A stretch of DNA of 64,000 nucleotides from a bacterium (GTDB taxonomy: Bacteria; Actinomycetota; Acidimicrobiia; Spongiisociales; ZC4RG35): the NCBI GenBank assembly GCA_028823995.1, contig JAPPFD010000006.1:62001-126000 (forward strand), in the 5' to 3' direction. Every line of letters starts with the position of its first letter. The first letter of the stretch is position 1. Positions 54,253 through 61,788 of this stretch are shown here, piece by piece. Under the pieces are notes generated by a model. That model saw only the letters and a program-made list of their open reading frames with translations. It did no database searches and was not told the origin of the DNA. The position numbers were made by a program, and so were the translations under genes.

Positions 54253-55089
54253 ATGACTGAATGGATCACTACTTCCGACGGCATTCGCATCGCCTACGAC
54301 CAGGTGGGCTCCGGCGACCCGGCCATCATCTTCGTCCACGGCGGTTTCGGAGGGCGGGGCGGATTCGACCTCCAGGAGGAGTACTTCTCCCCCAATCACC
54401 GCTGCATCCAGGTCGACCTGCGCGGCCACGGCGAAAGCGACAAACCGGAAACCTGGACCATGGCAAACCACGGCGACGACATGGGAGACCTCATCCGCCA
54501 ACTGGGCCTGCAAAAGCCCGTACTGGTGGGCCAGAGCATGGGAGGACAGGTGGTCATATCCACCGCCGCCCAACATCCCGACCTGGTGGGAGCGATCGCC
54601 AGCCTTGACTCGCCCAGCAACGTGCCCGGCTGGACAGCCCGCGTTCACGGTCCCTACGATCACCTGATACAAAGGGACCAGGACTTCCGGAAGGCCCTGG
54701 AACAGTTTCTCAGCGCCTCCCACCTGCCCACCGACAACCCGAACCGCGCCAAGGAGACCTCGGAGTTCCTGGCTGGTCTTGACGACAATGTGATCCTCAA
54801 CGACTGGCACGGGATGAGCGACTTCGATCCTGCGTCGGTGCTGGCCGGGGTGAAGTGCCCCTACCTGTATGTCGACTGCGGCCAGCCGTACATCGACCTG
54901 GACGTGGTCCGGGAACTCTGCCCCCAGGTGGTGATCGGAAAGCCGGTCGGCGCCGGGCACAGCGCCCTCCGGGTGGTGCCGGACCAGATCAACGCCATGC
55001 TCAACCGCTTCATCCAACACGCCGACGCCATCGCCGCCGAAATGGTACGCACCGGCGGAGTGTTCCAATACACCTTCCCTGAAGACTGA
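54253..55089 (+). CDS. Alpha/beta hydrolase, array copy 5
   Basis: A 278-residue paralog, one residue shorter near position 66 (KPETWTM). The nucleophile is Ser95 in GQSMGG; YVDCGQPY and GAGHSAL follow. ATG 54253 is chosen by alignment to the other copies; the same frame stays open far upstream inside copy 4 only by chance. It is last in the array and convergent with the EamA gene 34 bases on. Confidence 0.93.
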   Translation: MTEWITTSDGIRIAYDQVGSGDPAIIFVHGGFGGRGGFDLQEEYFSPNHRCIQVDLRGHGESDKPETWTMANHGDDMGDLIRQLGLQKPVLVGQSMGGQVVISTAAQHPDLVGAIASLDSPSNVPGWTARVHGPYDHLIQRDQDFRKALEQFLSASHLPTDNPNRAKETSEFLAGLDDNVILNDWHGMSDFDPASVLAGVKCPYLYVDCGQPYIDLDVVRELCPQVVIGKPVGAGHSALRVVPDQINAMLNRFIQHADAIAAEMVRTGGVFQYTFPED

Positions 55090-55123
55090 GAACCAACCTC
55101 CCACGGGCATGGAAGGGGCGGCA

Positions 55124-56020
55124 TTAGCCGAGAAGGGACATCATCACACCGACCAGAATCAGCCCCACGCCGGTCCATTGAAGTCGGTGGAGCCGTTCAT
55201 TGAAGAAGATCACCCCGCCGACGACGGACAGCACCTTTCCGCTTTGGGAGATGATGGCGATCAGCCAAGCCGGTGCGTAGGACAATCCGTATCCGAACGA
55301 AATGAAAGAGACGCCGTCGATCAGTCCCACTATGCCCAGGAGCCATCCCGTCCTCCAGGTGATTCTCACCGGGGACTGAGAGTCGTCTCCTCCCCGCCGA
55401 CGCCGTAGTCCCACCCGGGAGAAAACCACCAGGACCAAGAGGACGAAGGCCACGGTGAAGACCCGCTGGGTGATGACGGTCAGGCTGGAGTCGACACCGT
55501 CCCTGATGGGGATCTTCAATCCGGCGTTGGATAGCGATCCTACGAATACGCCGATCAAGGCGAAGACCGGTCCCCAGGTGACCAGTCGTATCTTGACTCC
55601 GCGTTCGATCACCAGCGATACCAGTACTGCTCCCAGCACGGCGATCGGTATTCCTGCCCACTGCACGGCGCCGGGCCTCTCCCCCAGCAGCCAAAAGGAG
55701 TAGACCACCGTCATGGCGGTCCCCAGAGAGCCGATCGGCGTCACCACGGAGATCGGACCCAGTCGGAGGGCCATGTAGGAGCCCAGGAACGAGGCGCCGA
55801 CGCAGGTGCCCAGAAAAGTCAGGAGGATCAGGTGGTCGGCCGTCATCTCGATCGGCACGTCGATGAGGATCGCCCAGGCGACCATCAGCAGCAGGGCGAC
55901 CGTCAGCGTGACGGCAGCAGAACGGACCACGCCGAAGCGCCGCGCCACAACAGCCGTGAGCAGACGGTTGATCCCCAGCGTCACCGCGGTCACAAACCCG
56001 AAGATGACGCCGGTCAACAC
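55124..56020 (-). CDS. EamA/DMT-family transporter, copy B
   Basis: A 298-residue ten-helix transporter, start ATG 56020. It is a close paralog of the gene at 57714-58619: both open MLTG-IFGF-TAVTLGIN and contain LRLGPISVV and NAGLKIPIRDGVD. Its second half carries a hydrophilic charged loop (RRRRGGDDSQ near 210). Last gene of the seven-gene transport locus, 52 bp after a binding-lipoprotein gene. Family members move small metabolites by secondary transport, usually outward. Confidence 0.9.
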   Translation of the reverse strand: MLTGVIFGFVTAVTLGINRLLTAVVARRFGVVRSAAVTLTVALLLMVAWAILIDVPIEMTADHLILLTFLGTCVGASFLGSYMALRLGPISVVTPIGSLGTAMTVVYSFWLLGERPGAVQWAGIPIAVLGAVLVSLVIERGVKIRLVTWGPVFALIGVFVGSLSNAGLKIPIRDGVDSSLTVITQRVFTVAFVLLVLVVFSRVGLRRRRGGDDSQSPVRITWRTGWLLGIVGLIDGVSFISFGYGLSYAPAWLIAIISQSGKVLSVVGGVIFFNERLHRLQWTGVGLILVGVMMSLLG

Positions 56021-56072
56021 CCCGAGGACAGCCTCACGCCTCTATTACTGGCAAGCAACCGCAATCCGAGGA

Positions 56073-57689
56073 CTACCCAGATAGGGCAGCCTCCAAGAAG
56101 CGGAGAGCGTCGTAGAAGTTGTAGATGTCATAGTGGTGCTGGGCCCGGGCGATCAAATCAGCCTGGCCGGTGGACAGATCCATTCCCGAAGCGCTCTCGA
56201 ACAGTGCGTCGGCGCGGGTCTTGAACTCCTTCATCTCGTAGTAGAGGTCCTGGGCCAGCAGGAACTCCTCGAGCCCGGCTTGCGTGTCATAGTCCCCGGC
56301 CAACACCCCTTTGACCTTGAGCCTCTCGATCTGAGTGGCGAACACAATCTCGGGGTGGTAACTCGGCAGGTCCAAGTCCCACAGGGCTTCCTGGTCCTCC
56401 CAGCTGAAAGAGGGGTCGATCTGCTCCCAGATAGTCCCGATCTCCTCAGGCTCCAGGCTCAACCGGCGATGGCTGTTGATGAGATCGGCCTCGATCTCCC
56501 AACCTTGATACCGGGTCTGGGGATCATCAAGGAACTCGAACGTGCGAAAGGCGGCGGAGAGAACCCGGTAGGCCAGGTCCTTGTTGCTGTCAACCCATTC
56601 GCGGTTGGCCAACAGACCGATCCCGCCGACAGTGGAGTTGGCGATCGCCGTTTGCTGGGAGAACGGGTCGTTCTCGATCATCATCCCGAAGTTGATCAGC
56701 GGATCCCAACCGTTGCGCATCATCTGCACCAAGACCGGGGCGCTATAGGGCACGGCGTACTCGATCCGGCCCGGAACAGCCGAGAACTCCACGATCGTGG
56801 AATCATGCACGTATTGCGGATTGGCGTAGTTACGCCAGTCATTGGTCGTTATCCGGATCGGCTGAACGTTGCCGTCCTCATCCAGGAGAGGCTCGCCGTC
56901 ACGGCCCAACAACACGAGGGGGTCGCCTTCCTCGTCCAGGGCGGGAATCTCCTGCTGATAAGGCTCCCACCACTCATCCAGATAGGCGAAGAACGCATCC
57001 AGGTACTGAGTCTGCTCGAGGCTGCCGGGCGAAATGTAGATGTCCGCGCCAACCAACTGCTGAACGGCCGCTTGGGCGGCATCCGGGAAGTCCATCCCTT
57101 CATTCACCAATTCCATAACGGTCTTCGAGGGGCTGTCAGGCGCCACCAAAACGGCATAGCCGACATAGATGTCCGCCAAGAGTATGGGAGGGGTCTCCTG
57201 AGCAAAGGTCTCCAAGGTCCCGAACAACCCCGGCACCCAACCGAGGGCCACGTTGCCTTCCCCGCTCCGCAACCAGGCAATGGCCTCGGCGCCGGAGATG
57301 AAGTGGTAGGTGGGCGTGCTGGGAACGATCGTGATGTTCAAATCATCCCACCACTCCAACTCCAGGGGAATATTCCAAAAGGCCGTATCCGCGCAGCAGG
57401 CGTTGAAGCCCATGGCAACCTCGGCTTCCCGGATCTCCGGAGCCTCCACCATCATCGACTCTTCCGGTTCCTGCTGGGCCTCGTCGTTTTCGGCGGCGGC
57501 TACACCCTCGGCAACTTCGGCCGGAGCAGTAGCCGCCTCGGGAGCGGGCGTATCCGCGGCATCGCCGCAGGCCGAAGCCAACAACGCCCACGTAGCCACC
57601 AGGGCTATGGGTACTGTGAGTTTCCTCGTTGCGCTTTCCTTCCCCTCGCTTGCTCGTCGCACCGCCGGCTGTCGACAGCCGACCCACAC
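56073..57689 (-). CDS. Solute-binding lipoprotein 1 (SsuA/ThiY-like), with displaced start codon
   Basis: About 520-538 residues, related over its full length to the lipoprotein at 61789-63582. It has a lipobox LASAC, a short acidic linker, GFNACCADTAFWNIPLELEW near residue 95 with a Cys pair, and the NMT1/SsuA-like binding core. An acidic insertion around 270 (GDPLVLLGRDGEP, LLDEDGN) interrupts the core. By alignment the natural start is ACG 57629, after GGAAGG and exactly 21 codons before the lipobox Cys, as in the paralog's ATG. The usable starts are GTG 57689 or 57662. No permease of its own; it lies between two EamA genes. Confidence 0.85.
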   Translation of the reverse strand: MWVGCRQPAVRRASEGKESATRKLTVPIALVATWALLASACGDAADTPAPEAATAPAEVAEGVAAAENDEAQQEPEESMMVEAPEIREAEVAMGFNACCADTAFWNIPLELEWWDDLNITIVPSTPTYHFISGAEAIAWLRSGEGNVALGWVPGLFGTLETFAQETPPILLADIYVGYAVLVAPDSPSKTVMELVNEGMDFPDAAQAAVQQLVGADIYISPGSLEQTQYLDAFFAYLDEWWEPYQQEIPALDEEGDPLVLLGRDGEPLLDEDGNVQPIRITTNDWRNYANPQYVHDSTIVEFSAVPGRIEYAVPYSAPVLVQMMRNGWDPLINFGMMIENDPFSQQTAIANSTVGGIGLLANREWVDSNKDLAYRVLSAAFRTFEFLDDPQTRYQGWEIEADLINSHRRLSLEPEEIGTIWEQIDPSFSWEDQEALWDLDLPSYHPEIVFATQIERLKVKGVLAGDYDTQAGLEEFLLAQDLYYEMKEFKTRADALFESASGMDLSTGQADLIARAQHHYDIYNFYDALRFLEAALSG

Positions 57690-57713
57690 CCCTCGAAATA
57701 TACCCGGCCCGTG

Positions 57714-58619
57714 CTAGCCGGCCAGGGACATCACCACCCCCACGGCTATCAGAGCCACCCCTGTCCACTGCAGGCTGTGGAGTCGTTCGTTGAAGAAGAT
57801 CACCCCGCCGACCACGGCTATCACCCGGCCGGTCTGAGAGATGATCGAGATCAGCCAGGCGGGTGCATAGGCCAGCGCGTAGCCGAAGCATATGAAGGAA
57901 CCGCCGTCGATGAGTCCCACCAAGCCCATCAGCCATCCTGTCCTCCAGGTGATCTTGACCGGGGGGCTCCTCTCGGAGCGGGCGTCTCCCCTCAGACGCC
58001 GTTGCACGGTCACCCGGGAGAAGACCACGAACACCAGGAGGATGACGACCACCGTGAACACTCGTTGGGTGATGACGGTCACGTTGGGATCGACTCCGTC
58101 TCTGATGGGGATCTTGAGTCCGGCGTTGGAGAACGACCCGACCAGCACGCCAATCAGAGCGAAGACGGGCCCCAAGGTGATCAGCCGTATCTTGGCTCCC
58201 CGCTGGATCACCAGGGACGCCAGCACCGCTCCTAATACCGCCACCGGTATTCCTGCCCACTGCAGTTCACCCGGCCTCTCTCCGAGCAGCCAGAAGGAGT
58301 AGACCACCGTCATGGCGCCCCCCAGAGCGCCAATGGGGCTCACCACCGAGATCGGGCCCAGCCGGAGGGCCATGTAGCCGCACAGAAAGGCCGCGCCGAT
58401 GCAAGAACCCATAAAGACCAGGAGGATCAGGTGGTCGGCCTCCATCTCGACTCGGACACCGATCAACGCCGCCCAAGCCATCATCACCAGACAAGCCAGG
58501 GTCACCGTGACGGAAACAGAGCGCAGCACGCCAAAGCGTCGCACCACTACTGCGGTCAGCAGGCTATTGATCCCCAATGTCACCGCGGTGATGAACCCGA
58601 AGATGATGCCGGTCAACAT
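57714..58619 (-). CDS. EamA/DMT-family transporter, copy A
   Basis: A 301-residue ten-helix transporter and paralog of the gene at 55124-56020. Shared blocks include VVYSFWLLGERPG near residue 100 and VITQRVFTV near 178. It differs mainly in the first helices and the loop near 210 (RRLRGDARSERSPP). Start ATG 58619. It sits between an ABC permease and lipoprotein 1, 24 bp from the latter, so is in the same transcript by spacing. Confidence 0.9.
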   Translation of the reverse strand: MLTGIIFGFITAVTLGINSLLTAVVVRRFGVLRSVSVTVTLACLVMMAWAALIGVRVEMEADHLILLVFMGSCIGAAFLCGYMALRLGPISVVSPIGALGGAMTVVYSFWLLGERPGELQWAGIPVAVLGAVLASLVIQRGAKIRLITLGPVFALIGVLVGSFSNAGLKIPIRDGVDPNVTVITQRVFTVVVILLVFVVFSRVTVQRRLRGDARSERSPPVKITWRTGWLMGLVGLIDGGSFICFGYALAYAPAWLISIISQTGRVIAVVGGVIFFNERLHSLQWTGVALIAVGVVMSLAG

Positions 58620-58711
58620 CAGACAAACAGCTTAAGACACAGGGAAGAACCAGGCTGACTATTCCCGGCCCGCTGCCCCTGCGCGTGGCCTCTGATCTGG
58701 CGGCGCCGGTT

Positions 58712-59932
58712 CTATCCGGCCTCGATGGTTTCTGCGCGGCCCCCGGCTCCCGCCGCCCCGGCCACCTTGCTGATGTCCGTCCCCTTGGTGGTGCGCTGGG
58801 GCATCCAGCTGACGGTCTTCTTGAATCCCTCGTTGAGCAGGTAGAAGGTAGCGAGGGAATAGAAAGCCACTATGAATCCGACTATCACCAACCGGGCGGT
58901 GTTGGTCTCCTGCACCGCCACGTTGGCCATGTATCCGAGTCCGGTGGGAAACCCGAGGAACTCGGCGGCTATGGCCAGCGACCAGCTACCTCCCATGGAG
59001 AGCAGCATGGCGGTGCGCAACTCAGGAATCGACCCCGGCACTATCACCTTGAAGTAGGTCCGGGGCCGGGAGGCGCCCAGGGTACGGGCGCTTTCGATGT
59101 ACCGGTCGGGCACGTTGGCCACCGAGTTCATGGTGGCCACCACCATGGTGGTCCACACCCCGAAAGCGATATATAGGGTGATACCGGTGAGGGTTGATCC
59201 CACCGCGAACTGCAACCAGGGGATAGCCGCCAAGAGGGGGATCATCCGAAGGAAGTTCATGGGCGCCCAAGCCGACTGGCGCAGCCACGGCCAGTAGGGA
59301 ATGGCCAGGCCCGTCAGGAGACCGAGACTCATCCCGACCGCCATGCCGCACAACAGCCTGAAAAGAGTGACACCGGAGTGGAAAGCGATAGCGAGGAACA
59401 CCGCCGGCCAGGTCGCCTCGCCTCCGTAGATGGGTAGGGGCGCCAGTGCCGTCATATCGAGACCCACAAACTCGAGGTCAAACCCGCGGACGGCCCAGTC
59501 GCCGGACATTCTGAAAAAAGTGTCACCGAACACGTAGTCCCATCCGGGAACCAGGGGATGCTCCAAGGCTCCCGGGGGCGCCAGATAGGACCCCAGCTGC
59601 CACGCTCCCAGCAGTATTCCCCAGGAGACGAAGAACAGTGGGCTGCGGCGCATGCCGGCCCACAGCAGGGGCGGCCCCGCCGCGATCCCACGTCCCATAT
59701 TCACCAGGCGGTCCTTTACCTGGATGGGACGGAACGCCACCGGCCAGGCGATGATCAGGATCAGCCAACAGACAATGATCGACCAGGTAACCGTCACCCA
59801 GCCCTCGACATATGTCCAGGTGACGAAAAAGAGGCTCTCAGGAAGCTGCAGCAGCAACCAGGGAGCGCCAAGGACGGTCCAAACCAACCATCCAATCCCA
59901 AACAGGACCCGGAAGACAGCTGGCTGGTTCAC
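58712..59932 (-). CDS. ABC transporter permease (SsuC/TauC-like), long N-terminus
   Basis: A 406-residue inner-membrane permease, longer than the usual 250-280 because of an N-terminal extension of about 150 residues with extra hydrophobic segments. The BPD_transp_1 core carries the EAA loop ESARTLGASRPRTYFKVIVP near residue 285, which docks on the ATPase. Its start overlaps the ATPase stop by four bases. It likely pairs with the permease at 60719 as a heterodimer. Confidence 0.92.
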   Translation of the reverse strand: MNQPAVFRVLFGIGWLVWTVLGAPWLLLQLPESLFFVTWTYVEGWVTVTWSIIVCWLILIIAWPVAFRPIQVKDRLVNMGRGIAAGPPLLWAGMRRSPLFFVSWGILLGAWQLGSYLAPPGALEHPLVPGWDYVFGDTFFRMSGDWAVRGFDLEFVGLDMTALAPLPIYGGEATWPAVFLAIAFHSGVTLFRLLCGMAVGMSLGLLTGLAIPYWPWLRQSAWAPMNFLRMIPLLAAIPWLQFAVGSTLTGITLYIAFGVWTTMVVATMNSVANVPDRYIESARTLGASRPRTYFKVIVPGSIPELRTAMLLSMGGSWSLAIAAEFLGFPTGLGYMANVAVQETNTARLVIVGFIVAFYSLATFYLLNEGFKKTVSWMPQRTTKGTDISKVAGAAGAGGRAETIEAG

Positions 59933-60705
59933 GCTTGCGTCGCCTCCTCCTCGGTGATGCCCAGGTGCGCCAGGATGAGCTTGAAAATGCCCACCGCCTC
60001 GGGCGTAGCCCGGACATCCTCATTACGAGGACGAGGCAGAGTAACCGCGATGTCATCCACCAACTTGCCCTCCGCCAAAAGGATCACCCGATCGGCAAGG
60101 ATCAACGCCTCCTCAATGTCATGAGTCACGAAGAAAATCGTCTTTTTGGTCTCGAACCACAGATTCAAGAGAACTTCATGGAGGTTCCGGCGGGTGAAAT
60201 AGTCCAAAGACCCGAACGGCTCATCCATGAGCACCACATCGGAGCCCACCGCCATCGCCGACGCCAAAGCCACCCGCTTCCTCATACCCCCCGAAAGCTC
60301 ACGCGGCCAGGAATCAGCGAACTCCTCCAACCCCACCGCCTGCAACCAGTAATTGGTGATCTCGTTCCGCTCGTCCTCGGGAAGCTTGTTCGCCCGCAGG
60401 CCGAACTCGACGTTCTCCTTCACATGCAACCACGGGAACACCGTGTCCTGCTGGAAAACCATCGCCCGGTCGCTGCCCGGGCCGGTGACCGCGGTGTCGC
60501 CCAGCTTCACCGCACCGGCGGTGGGGGGCTGCAGCCCGGCCAGCACCCTCAACAGGGTGGTCTTACCATGCCCGGACCGGCCGACCACACACACGAACTC
60601 GCCGGGATCCACCCGGAAGTTGACATCCTCAAGGGCATGCACCAACTGACCCGACCGGTGCTCGAATACACACCAGAGGTTCTCAAAGTTCACAACAGTC
60701 GACAT
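59929..60705 (-). CDS. ABC transporter ATP-binding protein (SsuB/TauB-like)
   Basis: A 258-residue ATPase. Walker A is GRSGHGKTTL near residue 43, the signature ELSGGMRKRV near 140 and Walker B VVLMDEPFGSLD near 160, followed by the switch His in FVTHDIEEAL. ATG 60705 (MSTVVNFENLW) follows AAGGAGG; the frame is open farther upstream but without support. It lies between its two permease genes, 13 bp from one and overlapping the other. Confidence 0.95.
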   Translation of the reverse strand: MSTVVNFENLWCVFEHRSGQLVHALEDVNFRVDPGEFVCVVGRSGHGKTTLLRVLAGLQPPTAGAVKLGDTAVTGPGSDRAMVFQQDTVFPWLHVKENVEFGLRANKLPEDERNEITNYWLQAVGLEEFADSWPRELSGGMRKRVALASAMAVGSDVVLMDEPFGSLDYFTRRNLHEVLLNLWFETKKTIFFVTHDIEEALILADRVILLAEGKLVDDIAVTLPRPRNEDVRATPEAVGIFKLILAHLGITEEEATQA

Positions 60706-60718
60706 CTTGTTCCTCCTT

Positions 60719-61669
60719 CTACAAACCCAGCCTGCGACCCGCCTCGGACCACCTGGTGATGTAACGGATGAACAGCACCAGGATCCCGTCCACCACCACA
60801 GCCAGAACACCAAAGAAGAGAATCAGGGAGACCACTGCAGATGGGCCCTCCAAGAGACCCATGGCGAAGCTCCACATCCGGATCAGGAACCCTCCACCCA
60901 TCTGGGGCCCCAGCACCTCCACCAACGTCCCCAGTCCCCAAGCGCCGGCCAACGCGATCCGGAAACCACCCGCGATCTCCGGGATCGTCCCCGGCAAATA
61001 CACCCACCGGAAAATAGACCCCCGGTCTCCCCCCAAAGTAAGAGCCGACTCGATGATCCCCACCGGAATGTTGTCGGCCGCCCTCCGACTGAAAAAGTAC
61101 ATCAACAGCGTCGTGTAAAAGACCACCACCCCCACCGTGGTCATCAACGGATACTCGATCCCGAACCAGATCACGAAGAACGGCGCCGCGATGAAAATCG
61201 GGGTGGTCCCGAAGAACCCGGCGATCGGGGTGACCACATCGGCGATCCTCGGGAACACCAGACTGCTCAACCCCACCGTCAACCCGAAAACCGTCCCCAA
61301 GGTAACCGCGATCATGATGTTGCGGGTGGTCCGCACCAGGTGCAGGATGTACCCGAAACAGTAATCGGGGAGATCGAACATCCCACCCCCGGTGATCTCC
61401 AACTCGTCCAGCAGTTCCGGACAAGCATGGACGAACCGGTCCACCATCCGCTGGCTGAACATCAGGTTCTCAGCGAAGTGCCGGACGGCGTCCAGGGGCG
61501 GCGGTATGAGATAGAAGAGGGGCGAGATGGGTGAGGCGATCAACTGCCAGATGAGGAAGAAGACAACCAATCCGAGGATCAGATAGAGGGTATAAGCAAT
61601 CTTGCTTCGCCGTCTGGCGCGATGCGCCGCCGCTCTCACATCCAGAATATCCGTGTCGGTGGTGGTCAC
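60719..61669 (-). CDS. ABC transporter permease (SsuC/TauC-like)
   Basis: A 316-residue permease with one N-terminal helix (KIAYTLYLILGLVVFFLIW near 22) ahead of the core. The EAA loop is ESALTLGGDRGSIFRWVYLP near residue 210. It follows the second lipoprotein gene after a 119-bp gap containing a strong hairpin, then the ATPase. A FCF-type loop with acidic residues lies near 90 (CPELLDELEITGG). Confidence 0.92.
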   Translation of the reverse strand: MTTTDTDILDVRAAAHRARRRSKIAYTLYLILGLVVFFLIWQLIASPISPLFYLIPPPLDAVRHFAENLMFSQRMVDRFVHACPELLDELEITGGGMFDLPDYCFGYILHLVRTTRNIMIAVTLGTVFGLTVGLSSLVFPRIADVVTPIAGFFGTTPIFIAAPFFVIWFGIEYPLMTTVGVVVFYTTLLMYFFSRRAADNIPVGIIESALTLGGDRGSIFRWVYLPGTIPEIAGGFRIALAGAWGLGTLVEVLGPQMGGGFLIRMWSFAMGLLEGPSAVVSLILFFGVLAVVVDGILVLFIRYITRWSEAGRRLGL

Positions 61670-61708
61670 AGTCTCTCTCTTCCTCGTCCTCTCGGTCCTT
61701 GCTTACAG

Positions 61709-61752
61709 GCCGGAGCGCGGGACCGGGCGTTTTACCCGGCCCCGCGCTCGGC
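61709..61752 (-). terminator. Strong intercistronic hairpin between lipoprotein 2 and permease genes
   Basis: Arms 61714-61721 and 61741-61748 pair over eight bases, with CCGGG/CCCGG inside and GCCG/CGGC outside. On the minus (coding) strand no T run follows, so it is more likely a processing or partial-termination hairpin that raises the binding-protein message over the permease genes. Confidence 0.65.
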
Positions 61753-61788
61753 GTCTTTTCTATCTACTAGGCAATGGCGAACGAAAGC

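Larger units (their letters stand above)
50272..55089 (+). repeat. Tandem array of five paralogous hydrolase genes
   Basis: Five head-to-tail genes of about 840 bp each, separated by 63, 339, 130 and 86 bp. Coding similarity is high over the full length, most strikingly the C-terminal third (LCPQVVIGK...GVFQYTFP), while spacers share only the TAnnCT-CGG box before each ATG. This indicates duplication of gene plus promoter box rather than one operon. Confidence 0.9.

Noticed and set aside
56133-58235. 700-residue plus-strand open frame
   Set aside because: It is antisense to a binding lipoprotein and an EamA gene, both with clear domains; the translation has no domain and His/Gln/Arg-rich antisense character.
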